In this document: positions 44,435 through 53,514 of the stretch, piece by piece
How positions within the stretch are numbered: the first letter of the stretch is position 1
How the letters are laid out: the number at the start of each line of letters is the position of its first letter
Assembly: GCF_002294995.1 (NCBI RefSeq)
Contig: NZ_NSGF01000007.1
Coordinates: 62,001-126,000 of the forward strand
Origin: Mesorhizobium sp. WSM3860
GTDB lineage: Bacteria > Pseudomonadota > Alphaproteobacteria > Rhizobiales > Rhizobiaceae
Length of the DNA: 64,000 nt
Reading direction: 5' to 3'
Program-made: the position numbers and the translations under genes
Notes under the pieces: generated by a model
The model's input: the letters and a program-made list of their open reading frames with translations, nothing else
What the model was told of the DNA's origin: nothing
Databases searched by the model: none

Positions 44435-45083
44435 GACCACGCCCACCTGCAGCGCCCGCGACATGCGGGTGGATTTCTGTGCAGCGACTAGGACCTAGAT
44501 CGTGGCAGCAACCTTCGGAAGAGAGGTGAGTCGATCTGTGCGGTGAATTGCGGTTGAGGCGTATGAGCGGGATCGTTTTGCAGTCCGCTATGTGACTTCG
44601 GGGGTTAGAATCGGAGGGGCGCTACCATCCCCTGTCCGTTCGAAAATTGGCCAGCGCGGCTTCACCCCAACATCGCGCGCCACTGGCCCGGCGAGGGGCC
44701 ACCCCGTGGTGTCGAAGGTCTCCTGGTTACGGCGTCGCAACATCTCGGTTCGGTCCCGTCTTTTTGGCCAACGCACTGCATCTTGCGCGTGACGATTGGT
44801 TAGCTCGGTTGCAACGATTCTTAGCGCATTCATCTCAACGCCGGAATGCCTGCGACACACGCGTGCGGCGAAGGCGTGCAGCGGCGTGCTAAAAGGACGG
44901 CTTGCCCATGATACTCGTCCCATGGTGAGGTGAATGCCGACGATTTCGGGATAGGGGTTGAAGAAGCAGCGGCGGGTGGCGAAGATTGGTGACAGCTAGA
45001 TGCGAATGCCTTACGGAATTTTCCGCGTCCTTCTCGGTTTTGCACGAGGCTGCTTTTATTTCAAACTCCTCGGTGGGCTCACT
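44435..45083. other. Island stretch without a convincing gene
   Basis: A minus-strand frame at 44588-44923 (111 codons) is open, but it has no recognisable domain or ribosome site and an unusual composition. No repeats or RNA gene were noticed. Treated as non-coding or decayed. Confidence 0.45.
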
Positions 45084-45272
45084 ATGGCGCGAAAGAATAA
45101 AGAACCCTCAGTTCGATTCTTCACGGCCGATGGCGTCGAGGTGGAAACCATCCTCGATTTGGCAGGCCCTCACAAGGATGAACTGGTGACGCGAGTCGTT
45201 GAGGCGCTGGCGCGACACGCGGCGAGGCGGGATTTTCTCGCCGAGCGCGGCGTAGTTTCGCGTCAAGCCTAA
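45084..45272 (+). CDS. Small hypothetical island protein
   Basis: 62 residues from the ATG at 45084 (MARKNKEPSVRFFTADGVEV), charged with a C-terminal amphipathic helix (RHAARRDFLAERG). An upstream in-frame start at 45000 would add a hydrophobic 28-residue stretch, less likely. No family recognised. Confidence 0.45.
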   Translation: MARKNKEPSVRFFTADGVEVETILDLAGPHKDELVTRVVEALARHAARRDFLAERGVVSRQA

Positions 45273-45854
45273 GGGCTGTCGCCGGATTAGTTCAGAATGC
45301 GGGGGTGCCGTTCAACGCGCGCGAACCGTGTTGCCTCCGAGAGGGAGGTTCAGTCCTCCTCTTGGTTTATGGTTCGGCAGAGCATACGAGAACACGGCGG
45401 ATATGGTTTGGCGAACCCGGCCGCTAAATCCATGAGTTCCTATCGAAAAATCCTGTCCTTCTGCGACTAACATAATCGTTATGCACCAATAGGTTACGAG
45501 GCAGTTCGCCGAAATAGATTCAAGAAGCCGATCCGGCCACTCGCCCATTTCTTTGGCGCTGTGGATGGCTGCTTTGCGCCCCAAATCCCGACATTCAGCG
45601 ACATTTTGGGCGCTCCCAAAAGCGGTCGTCCGTTCATACTGCGCTGCGCGGAGTTCTCTTTCACCAGCTGAGCCGTAATGATGGCAAATAAATCCCTGTT
45701 GAAATTTTTGGCATGTGTCGCCGGCCGTCCATGTGCTGGTCCCGCACGAACAGACGCGGCGGCTTCTTCGTCGAGCCTTGGAATTTTGGCGCGCGGCAAC
45801 CTATGTCCTCTCTGATGATCATTTGCGTCAAAACGTGTCATATGGAGAATAGAG
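45273..45854. other. Intergenic island DNA upstream of the HNH operon
   Basis: No credible gene; contains copy A of a 49-bp repeat (45494-45542). The peptide-like conservation seen in antisense frames here comes from that repeat. A GGAG site at 45844-45847 ends the stretch. Confidence 0.5.
45494..45542 (+). repeat. 49-bp dispersed direct repeat, copy A
   Basis: TTACGAGGCAGTTCGCCGAA to GATCCGGCCACTC. Copy B at 53097-53145 matches in 46 of 49 positions, same orientation, 7.6 kb away. Weak similarity continues beyond the right edge of both copies. Confidence 0.9.
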
Positions 45855-46550
45855 TTGGCTTGTCCCCGGGGCGCCGCATCGCCAGATTCAAATACCCAGA
45901 GGAGACTGTTCGCAGCATCCGGCGGCTATTGCCAGAACCCGGCCTGCGAGCGCGAACTTTTCGTCGATGCGGCCGGCAAGTCTATCCATGTCGCCGAAAT
46001 GGCGCACGTCTTCGCGGCCAATGATGATGGCCCACGCGCCAAACCGCAGATGAGCAAGGCCCAGCGCGGCGCGTTCGAGAATCTAATTTTGCTGTGCGCG
46101 GTCTGCCACACCATGATCGACAAGGCGCCCGACGCCTATCCGGACGACATGATCCTGGGCTGGAAGCGGGACCATGCAAAAAAGCTCCAGGGCCTGTTCG
46201 GCGTGATCAAGTTCCCTGATCGCGTTGCGGCTCGCGCTGTGGTCGCTCCGCTGCTGGATGAGAACCGTGCCATCTTCGAACGCTATGGTCCGCATATCGA
46301 GGCGGCTCGAGACCCGGAAAGCGGCGCAGCGCAAATCTGGCAACGGAAGATGCTGACCAGAATTCTCCCAAACAGCAATCGTATCATTGCCCAGCTTGAC
46401 GCCAACCGTGCGCTGCTTACTAGCGACGAGTCAGTCGTGGTTGAGGCCTTCCGGCAGCACATCGACGATCTTGAGGCCGTCCATATCGAGGCGCGACTCG
46501 AGGATGCCAGCCGCTTCCCGGCGGGCATGCAAAACATTTTGAAGGGTTGA
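45855..46550 (+). CDS. HNH endonuclease domain protein, first gene of an unrecognised three-gene operon
   Basis: 231 residues from a TTG with GGAG seven bases upstream; an ATG at 45842 is in another frame. The HNH zinc-finger fold is complete: CQNPAC (Cys26, Cys31), AHV (His51), FENLILLCAVCH (Asn76, Cys81, Cys84, His85) and a WKRDH helix. The motif style (GPRAKPQMS... FENLILLC... IDKAPDAYP) resembles HNH effectors of CBASS-type proteins, but the 140-residue C-terminal part does not look like SAVED and is unknown. The next gene starts 2 bases after the stop. Confidence 0.72.
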   Translation: MACPRGAASPDSNTQRRLFAASGGYCQNPACERELFVDAAGKSIHVAEMAHVFAANDDGPRAKPQMSKAQRGAFENLILLCAVCHTMIDKAPDAYPDDMILGWKRDHAKKLQGLFGVIKFPDRVAARAVVAPLLDENRAIFERYGPHIEAARDPESGAAQIWQRKMLTRILPNSNRIIAQLDANRALLTSDESVVVEAFRQHIDDLEAVHIEARLEDASRFPAGMQNILKG

Positions 46551-46551
46551 G

Positions 46552-47196
46552 ATGGCGGGGAGTGTTACAGATTGGGTCGAGGCTCATATCGACGAAGACG
46601 CAGGTTTCAAGGCCGTCGGTCGCTCGGCTGAGAACTTCCTCTTGATCGAAGACGATAAGAAGGCCGTCCACCCGGTCGCGGTGATCGGCGCTAAGCCGAT
46701 GGTACAGGTGGCCGATGTCGAGCCGGTGCTGGCGCATGCGATCAAGCCCGAATTCGTCATCAACATCCCGTCCAGGTCGATCTGGACCGGCTCTGCAATC
46801 GACTTGGTTCATGCTGCGCCCGCCGGTTTCGGCTCACTCGGCGATCTAGGGAAAGCGGTTAGGCTGGGCGATCTTGTGGGCTACCGAAACAAAGAGTTCG
46901 GCTTTTTCGAGCGTGCAATCGGGCAGCATTCAAACGTCCATCAGCTCACCCGTCTGTACGACCTCGTCTTCATCGCCCACCGCAAGAAGGGATCCGATCT
47001 CACCATCGCATTGATCGACGCCTACAATCTGAGCGCCGAAGATGTTCGTCATGCACGGGCCCAGTACGGGGCGTTCGACATCGCGCTGAAGATGTCGAGC
47101 TACGGCTCGGTCACTTCAGCCGCGCAGGAAGCGGCGCGCTCTATGGGCGCGGAGGCGATGATGTTTCGCGACATCATGGGCCGGTTGGGCCGGTGA
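46552..47196 (+). CDS. Unknown protein, middle gene of the HNH-NTase operon
   Basis: 214 residues, mixed alpha/beta with no signal or membrane segment. Visible features: VADVEPVLAHAIKPEFVINI, then IPSRSIWTGSAIDLVHAAPA, LYDLVFIAHRKKGSDLTIAL, and an Ala/Gly/Ser-rich C-terminal helix. No catalytic motif recognised. It is tightly packed between the HNH and nucleotidyltransferase genes (2-base gap; 4-base GTGA overlap), so the three products probably act together. Confidence 0.65.
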   Translation: MAGSVTDWVEAHIDEDAGFKAVGRSAENFLLIEDDKKAVHPVAVIGAKPMVQVADVEPVLAHAIKPEFVINIPSRSIWTGSAIDLVHAAPAGFGSLGDLGKAVRLGDLVGYRNKEFGFFERAIGQHSNVHQLTRLYDLVFIAHRKKGSDLTIALIDAYNLSAEDVRHARAQYGAFDIALKMSSYGSVTSAAQEAARSMGAEAMMFRDIMGRLGR

Positions 47197-47492
47197 GACG
47201 GCTAGCGGCGACGGCCGCACTTTGCACCCTTGCACATGGTCTCGGCGTGATTGCCGGCGGCAGCACATGGTATCTATTCGGCTCGGTCGATCGCGAAGAA
47301 TCAGGAGCCGCCGATATTGATTTGCTCATTTTGTGTCTCGATGCTGATCAGGCGGATAGGCTGCGTAGCTCGATTGATCCCGATATGCTCGGATTGCCGC
47401 TCGACCTGTCATTGATGACATATAATGAAGCGGAAGAAGCCGGGGCGGTCGCGCGTCAGAGTGCCCGCAAGATCTATCCCGACGCTAGCTGA
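47193..47492 (+). CDS. Minimal nucleotidyltransferase (MNT-like)
   Basis: 99 residues from a GTG overlapping the previous stop. The polymerase-beta nucleotidyltransferase signature is intact: GS (Gly30, Ser31) in WYLFGSVDREESGAADIDLL, catalytic pair Asp41/Asp43, and a third Asp71 in LPLDLSLM. Minimal enzymes of this kind transfer AMP, for instance to HEPN toxins. Here the partner in the operon is an HNH protein, while a HEPN-like gene lies on the opposite strand 330 bases on. Confidence 0.75.
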   Translation: MRRLAATAALCTLAHGLGVIAGGSTWYLFGSVDREESGAADIDLLILCLDADQADRLRSSIDPDMLGLPLDLSLMTYNEAEEAGAVARQSARKIYPDAS

Positions 47493-47820
47493 CTGGGCGG
47501 CGCGCGGCTTGTTTTCGATGCTCCCGCGGCGCGAGCCTCGGCACCTCACCTACTCCCGATAGGTGACAGACTCCGCAAACGCGAGGTCGTTGATTTGGAG
47601 TCGAACTGAAAAGGGCTCCGCCAGCCGTTCTTTGCGTTTGATTGCCATGTCCTATTCACTCCTCAATCGCCTGCAACCCGTCCGTTCGTCGGGCATAGGA
47701 GGTTCCGTGGCTGGGGATCGTGTCTTCGGCCACGACCTCCGCTGCTCCGGCGATGTTCAGATTAGTCGGCTTTTGGGCGCGCCGCGCTCTGCGACCCTCC
47801 TAACTCTTCACCGTTGCCGC
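47493..47820. other. Convergent intergenic stretch
   Basis: 328 bases between the nucleotidyltransferase and the HEPN-like gene. A 99-codon plus-strand frame (47563-47862) has no ribosome site or recognisable content and overlaps the neighbour's end. Nothing else seen. Confidence 0.5.
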
Positions 47821-48441
47821 CTAATATTTCTCATGGTTCATGAGTTCGGTCAGATGCCGTAGCTCGCCGGCCTGCGACATGGCCCGTCGAACCTTGCTTC
47901 CGATTGCGGCTAGTTCCGGCCATGTGGTTGGGTCATCGCAGCCGGCCTTCGCCAGCGAGACAACTTGGCAAAGCGTCCACGCGCTGTCGACGGCCATATC
48001 CAGCAGGTTTTCACTCACATGGGCGTCGTGGGTGGGGCGGTGCCTTTTCTCCCCAAACAAGCCAGGATTCCGAATGAATGTCGGCATGTCGCCGGTGGCG
48101 AACATCCACCCGTGAACGATCGCATGGCGATAGTCGGCCAAGTCCTTGCCGGCGTTCATCGCATAGCGGAGCACGTGAAGACAATCGGCAGGAACATGCT
48201 GTCGCTCGGCCGCGAGTTCATCAAGCCATTGCCCAATCGGCGTCTTGTCCGTCCAAGGGCGCGTGCCTGCCACCTGATCGCCTCGCAATGCCCACAAGCA
48301 CATTTCCAGCCGGGATTCGAACATTCCCCAGATCAGGACGAAGGCACCAAACCGTTGGAGGACGGCTGGAGGAAAACCCCACGCGTCGACACGGGAAAGG
48401 ATTTTCGCAGACCGCTCGTTGTGTGTTGGCCTCGAAACCAT
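47821..48441 (-). CDS. HEPN-like protein, function unknown
   Basis: 206 helical residues. DYRHAIVHGWM (Arg105-x4-His110) fits the R-x4-6-H signature of HEPN ribonuclease domains, preceded by long helices (FGAFVLIWGMFESRLEMCLW). No other domain is seen. HEPN proteins act as RNA-cutting toxins or as structural partners. It converges on the HNH-NTase operon; whether it is functionally tied to it is open. Confidence 0.55.
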   Translation of the reverse strand: MVSRPTHNERSAKILSRVDAWGFPPAVLQRFGAFVLIWGMFESRLEMCLWALRGDQVAGTRPWTDKTPIGQWLDELAAERQHVPADCLHVLRYAMNAGKDLADYRHAIVHGWMFATGDMPTFIRNPGLFGEKRHRPTHDAHVSENLLDMAVDSAWTLCQVVSLAKAGCDDPTTWPELAAIGSKVRRAMSQAGELRHLTELMNHEKY

Positions 48442-48985
48442 GATCTAGCGTTCTCCCAGCGGCCATTCGACGATGCTGCCCCCGCCCATATATGTCCAAA
48501 TATGGAGGGTCTGTAATGATGAAGTTGTGGAAGCACGCAACCGCATGCGCTACCGCCTTTCCCCCCAATCGGATACCCTGCGGTATTTCCTGCAGTGTTG
48601 GGCGTGAGGACCTGCAACGGTGTTGCAAAGACAAGCGGGCGAGGGCAAATCTGACCCGAACTCTCATCTCCATGACGCGAATGGTAGCTTTGCGCCTGAT
48701 ACTGTTGAAAAGTCTGCGTCGCGGCCGCCCATTGCATTGGCGTAGAATGATGTTCCGCGAAGACCCCAAAAACGAATCCCGATTCCGTGCAATGCGCTGG
48801 GGTGGAACCGGATTCTATTACCGGTGGCGACTTTGCGGTGTGTTGGACTTTTCAACAATATACGCCTCATTTCGGCCGTTCAGCCTTCCGATGCACAAGC
48901 TCTGAAGCTGCCATCCGTTCAGCCCGCTACGGCCGGTGAGTTGAACGACCGACCGTTGGGGACTTAGCCGATAGACAGGTGATCG
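48442..48985. other. Decayed mobile-element-like DNA
   Basis: 544 bases without a credible gene. Its right end leads straight into the integrase remnant at 48986. Antisense frames are short and lack domains. Confidence 0.4.
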
Positions 48986-49171
48986 GTGATCTACAATGCC
49001 ACCGGCGACCTTCGCGCGATTCAAATCCTGCTGGGTCACACGAAGATCGAGAACACCGTTCGGTATCTTGGCGTGGACATAGAGGACGCTCTGATCCCGC
49101 AAAGCGAACCGAGATCTGACGGTGGGCGGCAGTCTAATCTAAAGAGGTGCTCTCTGATGCTGGCCGGCTAA
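48986..49171 (+). pseudogene. Remnant of a tyrosine-recombinase integrase (C-terminal end)
   Basis: IYNATGDLRAIQILLGHTKI followed by ENTVRYLGVDIEDAL is the conserved end of site-specific integrases, with the His and Tyr of the active site (LGHTKIENTVRYLG). The upstream catalytic Arg and His-x-x-Arg boxes are absent, so it is a fragment of about 45 codons plus an unrelated tail. Different in sequence from the full integrase at 42932. Confidence 0.8.
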
Positions 49172-49237
49172 GTGTCGAGTAAGTGGCGCAATCTTTGGCA
49201 TAGGAAGAATTGCTTCCCCGCTATAACCTGGAGCGAA

Positions 49238-50377
49238 ATGGCAGAGCAGATTCCCATCAACCCCGCCCTCTTGGTTTGGGCCCGCCAGCGAGCGGGGCTG
49301 AGCCGTGACGAGGCCGCACAGAAGTTCAAGCGGATCGCCGACTGGGAGGCAGGTGCGTCCGCGCCGACCTACCCGCAGCTTGAGCAACTCTCCGACACGC
49401 TCAAGGTCCCGATCGCGGTGTTTTTCTTCCCCGACCCGCCGGACGTGCCGCCGATCGACGAGACGTTTCGCACGCTGCCTGAGGCCGAGCTGGATCGCCT
49501 GCCGAGCCGGGTCCGTATGTTGATGCGCAAGGCAAAGGCCATGCAGATCAATTTGGCGGAACTCACCCAGGGGCGGAACCCGGCAGAGCGCCTTATCACG
49601 CGGGATCTACAGTTCGCTCCGAACGTAGATATAGCCGAGATGGCCGCCGCCGTGCGGCAGTACGTCGGGGTGACCGTCCAGCAGCAGCAGGCCTGGCACG
49701 GTGATGATGCGGCCCTCAAGGAGTGGCGGACGGCGCTGCTGAACGTGGGCATCTTCGTCTTCAAGGACGCGTTCCGAGCGGACGACTTCTCGGGGTTCTG
49801 CCTCTACGACGAGGAGTTCCCAGTAATCTATGTGAACAACAGTTCGACCAAAACCCGGCAGATATTCACCTACTTCCACGAGCTCGCACACCTCATCTTC
49901 CATACCAGCGGAATCGATAAGGTTCGCGACCGATACGTTGATCGGCTCGTTGGCGATGCCCGGCAGATTGAGGTTATCTGCAACAGCTTCGCTGCCCAGG
50001 TATTGCTGCCAGAAGACGCCTTCCAACGCGCCATGGCCGGAAGGCAGGCCACCGAGGCGACTGCGGAGGCTCTCTCGGCCCAATTCCACGTCAGCAGGGA
50101 GGTTATCTTTCGTCGCCTGCTGGACCAAGGAAGGGTGGCCGAGGACCAGTACGACCGAGCGGTCGAACGGTGGAACGCGCAGCGCCAGGTCGAGCGTGCG
50201 CCGGGCGGAAACCCGTATTGGACCAAGCTCGCGTACCTGGGCCGTGAGTACGTCGCCCTGGCACTGTCGCAGTACCACCAGAACAGGATCGACGAGGGGC
50301 AACTGGCAGACTTCCTCGACACGAAGCCGCGTCACGTTGGGGCTCTGGAGGAGTATTTCAGCCGGGGGGCTGCTTAA
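49238..50377 (+). CDS. XRE helix-turn-helix / ImmA-IrrE metallopeptidase (antitoxin-type)
   Basis: 379 residues from the ATG at 49238 with a GGAG site. Residues about 5-60 form an XRE helix-turn-helix (LLVWARQRAGLSRDEAAQKF). The ImmA/IrrE domain carries the zinc motif FHELAHLIFH near residue 213 and a following Glu (EVICNSFAAQVLLP). Proteins of this build pair with DUF4411 PIN-type toxins; the toxin gene overlaps its stop as TAATG. It probably represses its operon. Confidence 0.9.
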   Translation: MAEQIPINPALLVWARQRAGLSRDEAAQKFKRIADWEAGASAPTYPQLEQLSDTLKVPIAVFFFPDPPDVPPIDETFRTLPEAELDRLPSRVRMLMRKAKAMQINLAELTQGRNPAERLITRDLQFAPNVDIAEMAAAVRQYVGVTVQQQQAWHGDDAALKEWRTALLNVGIFVFKDAFRADDFSGFCLYDEEFPVIYVNNSSTKTRQIFTYFHELAHLIFHTSGIDKVRDRYVDRLVGDARQIEVICNSFAAQVLLPEDAFQRAMAGRQATEATAEALSAQFHVSREVIFRRLLDQGRVAEDQYDRAVERWNAQRQVERAPGGNPYWTKLAYLGREYVALALSQYHQNRIDEGQLADFLDTKPRHVGALEEYFSRGAA

Positions 50378-50843
50378 TGTACGTGTTCGACACCTCGCCC
50401 CTCTCAACCCTGTTCAAGAACTATTATCGACGCCGCTTCCCGACGCTGTGGGACCGTTTTGATGGGCTGGTGGCGGATGGCCGGATCATCTCCACCGCGA
50501 GGTACGCCGCGAGTGCTTGGACGGTCCTGTGGAGACCTTGAGGGACTGGGCGGGGGAGCGGGAAGAATTCTTCCACATACCCGGCGCAGCTGAGGGCGCG
50601 TTCGTGGGCCAGATATACGGGGTCGTGCACTTCCAGCAAAACATCGAGCAGCGGAAGCTGCTCAGGGGCGGGCGCAACGCCGACCCGTTTGTGATTGCGA
50701 AGGCGGCGTCGGAGGGACGAGGAGTGGTCACCATGGAGGAGTTCAAGCCGAACGGCGCGAAAATCCCGAACATCTGCCGCCACTTCGAGGTGGAGTGCAT
50801 GTCGCTCGAAGAGTTCATGGAACGCGAGGGCTGGGAGTTTTAG
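50377..50843 (+). pseudogene. DUF4411 PIN-domain toxin, frameshifted
   Basis: MYVFDTSPLSTLFKNYYRRR opens the PIN domain (Asp5) in the frame beginning at 50377. After ACC at about 50496 the homologous sequence EVRRECLDGPVETL continues one frame earlier and runs intact to the stop at 50843 (NADPFVIAKAASEGRGVVTM). One missing base (TCCACC-CGCGAG would restore it) splits the gene; the first frame ends at 50541 after 54 residues. Either an inactivating mutation or a sequencing error. Confidence 0.8.
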
Positions 50844-50961
50844 CGGCAGTTGGGCTCAAACCTGGGACCCGCTGTTTGAGAGTAGCTGCGGATGCCGCGA
50901 TGGCAGCTTTTGCTAGTTTCCGCCCAACACTCGCCAGTCGGCTGTCGGCCCCTTTTCGGTC

Positions 50962-52893
50962 CTATGGTTGCCCCAGAGGCTTCGCCTCCTCCGCCTCGCA
51001 TTCCGGCAGCCGCACAGGTTTGGCGAGCTCTGCCAGCGCCTCGGGCTTGGCGCAAAGCGGAAAGCCGGCGAGCGGCATTGTCTCGATGAAACGACCGCGC
51101 TCCGTCTTGCTCAAGCTGTATTCATTGACCATGCCCTCGACGGTCAGCTCCGGATACCGTTTGAGGGTTTCCCTGACCGAAGCATTCGCGTCATCGATTC
51201 GATCCAGAGCCGCAAAGGAGCTGCTACGCATCATCCACTCCCATTTGCTGTAGTTATCGGTCGTCTTGCGCTCCAGCATCTTCAAGGCGTCCTCATAGCG
51301 GCCAGCCATAAAATAGGCATTGGAGTAGAAAGCGGTTGCCCACATCGGGTAATTCGGGTCGAGCCGTATGACTTGGTCGACCAACTGAGCGCCGCGTTCG
51401 GGTTCGTCGAAGGCTGACGCAAAGCCGGAATAGAATGTCAGGATTTCGGCCGACCCCGGAGCGAGGCGGAGGGCCGTGTCCAGCTCGACTTTGGCGCGGG
51501 CGTTGTCGCCCTTGTCTTTGAGGCTCATGCCAAAAACCGCGTGCGCCTCGGCGTCGCTCGGATCGAGCCGCACCGCGCGTTCGGCGACATCGGCAGCCGC
51601 CTTGACCTCGCTCTCGGGATTGATACCGAAGCCAGCCAATATGTTATGAGCATGATAAAGTTCCACCCAGGCGCGTGCGAACTCCGGATCCAGCTCGACA
51701 GCGCGGTTGAGCAGCCTGATGGCCTCCTGCTCATCCGCTACGGTAATCTTTTCAATCCTTTCGGTTCCGAGCAGATAGTAATCATAGACAGTCAAGCTGT
51801 CCGGCCGTTTGCGCTTCGCTGCAGCCCGCCCCGCTCCCTGAATCAGCCCCACGCCGTTGCCGAGACGGTTGGTGACCTGCTCGGCGATCTCGGTTTGAAT
51901 GGCGAACACGTCTTCAGCAGGCCGGTCCCATCGCTCCGACCACAGATGGTTGCCGGTTTTTGCATCGATCAACTGCGCGGTGATCCGCAGCCGGGCTCCC
52001 TGGCGCTGGATCGAGCCTTCCAGCACATAGCCGACGTCGAGCGCACTTGCGACCTGGCGGACATCCAGCGACTTGCCTTTGTACGCTTGCGTCGAATTGC
52101 GTGCCACGACGTCGAGTTCGGGAAACTGCGCGAGATCGGTGATGATGTCCTCGGTGAGGCCATCGGCCAGACGCCCTGTGGCGTCGTCGCCGCCAAAGTT
52201 GTTGAAGGGCAGCACTGCGACCGACGGCTTGGCACCCAGAGCAGCTGAGTGAAAGAACCACCATGTCCCGCCGCCGCCCAGCAGAGCAAATAGTACGATG
52301 GCCGCCGCCGTCCCAACCCAGCTCCGCATCGCCTTACGCAAGGTCCAGCGCGGCCGCTTGCCGTCGAGCCTCAGCCGGTACATCCGAACCGGGCGGCTGA
52401 TATTCTTCACTTGTTGCTCGCCAGCGAAATCGAGGGACCAATCAAGCTTGCCTTGCAGATGGTCAAAGGCTGTGCCCGACACAATCACGCCGCCAGCATC
52501 AGCGAGTTGCTGCAATCGCGCGGCGACATTAACGCCATCGCCATAGACATCGCCGTCAACCAGCGCAACGTCGCCCAGATTGACCCCGATGCGGAACACG
52601 ATGCGCTCAGGCTCGGGCAGACCTTCATTGCGCGCGGCAGCCGCACTTTGGATTTCCGCTGCGCAGGCGACTGCGTCGACCACGCTGTCGAAGGCGACAA
52701 GCGCGCCATCGCCCATCAGCTTGATGAGGCGGCCATGGTGCTGGGAGATGGCGGGGTCGAACAGCTCGGCACGAACGGATTTCAACCGCTCAATTGTGCC
52801 GGCCTCATCGGCCTCCATCGCCCTTGAGTAGCCGACCATATCGGCCGCCAGGATCGCCAGCAGCTTCCGGTTCAATGGAGGGACGATCATCAT
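50962..52893 (-). CDS. Class III adenylate cyclase with TolB-like segment and TPR repeats
   Basis: 643 residues. The cyclase domain (about 8-180) has LAADMVGYSRAM with metal-binding Asp18, GDGALVAF with Asp62 and VNVAARL near residue 122. One membrane segment spans about 191-214. Then comes a FNNFGGDDATGRLADGLTED module seen in rhizobial cyclases, and five or so TPR-like repeats to about 600. Proteins like this are numerous in rhizobia and make cAMP in response to unknown cues. The catalytic domain is on the cytoplasmic side. Confidence 0.88.
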   Translation of the reverse strand: MMIVPPLNRKLLAILAADMVGYSRAMEADEAGTIERLKSVRAELFDPAISQHHGRLIKLMGDGALVAFDSVVDAVACAAEIQSAAAARNEGLPEPERIVFRIGVNLGDVALVDGDVYGDGVNVAARLQQLADAGGVIVSGTAFDHLQGKLDWSLDFAGEQQVKNISRPVRMYRLRLDGKRPRWTLRKAMRSWVGTAAAIVLFALLGGGGTWWFFHSAALGAKPSVAVLPFNNFGGDDATGRLADGLTEDIITDLAQFPELDVVARNSTQAYKGKSLDVRQVASALDVGYVLEGSIQRQGARLRITAQLIDAKTGNHLWSERWDRPAEDVFAIQTEIAEQVTNRLGNGVGLIQGAGRAAAKRKRPDSLTVYDYYLLGTERIEKITVADEQEAIRLLNRAVELDPEFARAWVELYHAHNILAGFGINPESEVKAAADVAERAVRLDPSDAEAHAVFGMSLKDKGDNARAKVELDTALRLAPGSAEILTFYSGFASAFDEPERGAQLVDQVIRLDPNYPMWATAFYSNAYFMAGRYEDALKMLERKTTDNYSKWEWMMRSSSFAALDRIDDANASVRETLKRYPELTVEGMVNEYSLSKTERGRFIETMPLAGFPLCAKPEALAELAKPVRLPECEAEEAKPLGQP

Positions 52894-53514
52894 CCGGCCC
52901 CGGACCCAACATGGCCAAAATGGTACACCCAGCGCAGCGCCCTGACGAGGGGCCCACCAAAGTCAGGAGGCCATCCATTAGCCCCGGTGGTCGGAAAGGT
53001 CGCTTCTGGTGCAAAGCGGTCCGCACGAGGCTGGACACAAGGGTCGGCTTCTTGCCCAGTCATCCTGAAAGTTGACGGTCGGGTCCCGCCCCCATTTTAC
53101 GAGACAGTTCGCCGAAATCGATTCAAGAAGGCGATCCGGCCACTCACAATCCATTTGTCTTCTGCGGAATGATAGCGTTGCGCCAAGTCGGTCACGGACT
53201 TTATCGCTATCCAAAAGCCGACATTGTCAGCACAGCGCGCTGAGGTCGGTTGCCTAAAACGTGAATTTTGCTCAGAGCTTAACCGACACCGAAAATCCTC
53301 TCCGACCGCGGCCTGCAGATACCGTATAGAATCTTGTCGCGCAGTGCCGGATCTTCGATCGAGCCCATCTTGAAACTTTCTGTTGAATAGATGCCGTGCG
53401 AGACCAAATACGAACTGCAGGATTGCTGCCGTCGATAGAGCTTGCGCAGGATCACTGCCGAGCCTCTCGAACAAGTGGCGACCCTGACCTTGAACCGCAA
53501 GAGACGGCAGGCTA
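52894..53514. other. Intergenic region with repeat copy B
   Basis: 621 bases with no credible gene; frames at 53097-53534 and 52978-53214 are open but carry no domain, and their shared peptide with 45494 stems from the repeat. Contains the 49-bp repeat copy B. Confidence 0.55.
53097..53145 (+). repeat. 49-bp dispersed direct repeat, copy B
   Basis: TTACGAGACAGTTCGCCGAA to GATCCGGCCACTC; 46 of 49 identical to copy A at 45494. The two copies flank the HNH, HEPN-like, toxin-antitoxin and cyclase genes. Confidence 0.9.

Noticed and set aside
44588..44923. 111-codon minus-strand ORF in the island
   Set aside because: No ribosome site, no recognisable domain and odd composition; left as non-coding.
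45713..46024. Alternative frame starting at an ATG before the HNH gene
   Set aside because: It lacks the Cys/His motif, which is in the frame starting at TTG 45855 with a well-spaced GGAG.
47563..47862. 99-codon plus-strand ORF after the nucleotidyltransferase
   Set aside because: No ribosome site, no domain, overlaps the end of the convergent HEPN-like gene.
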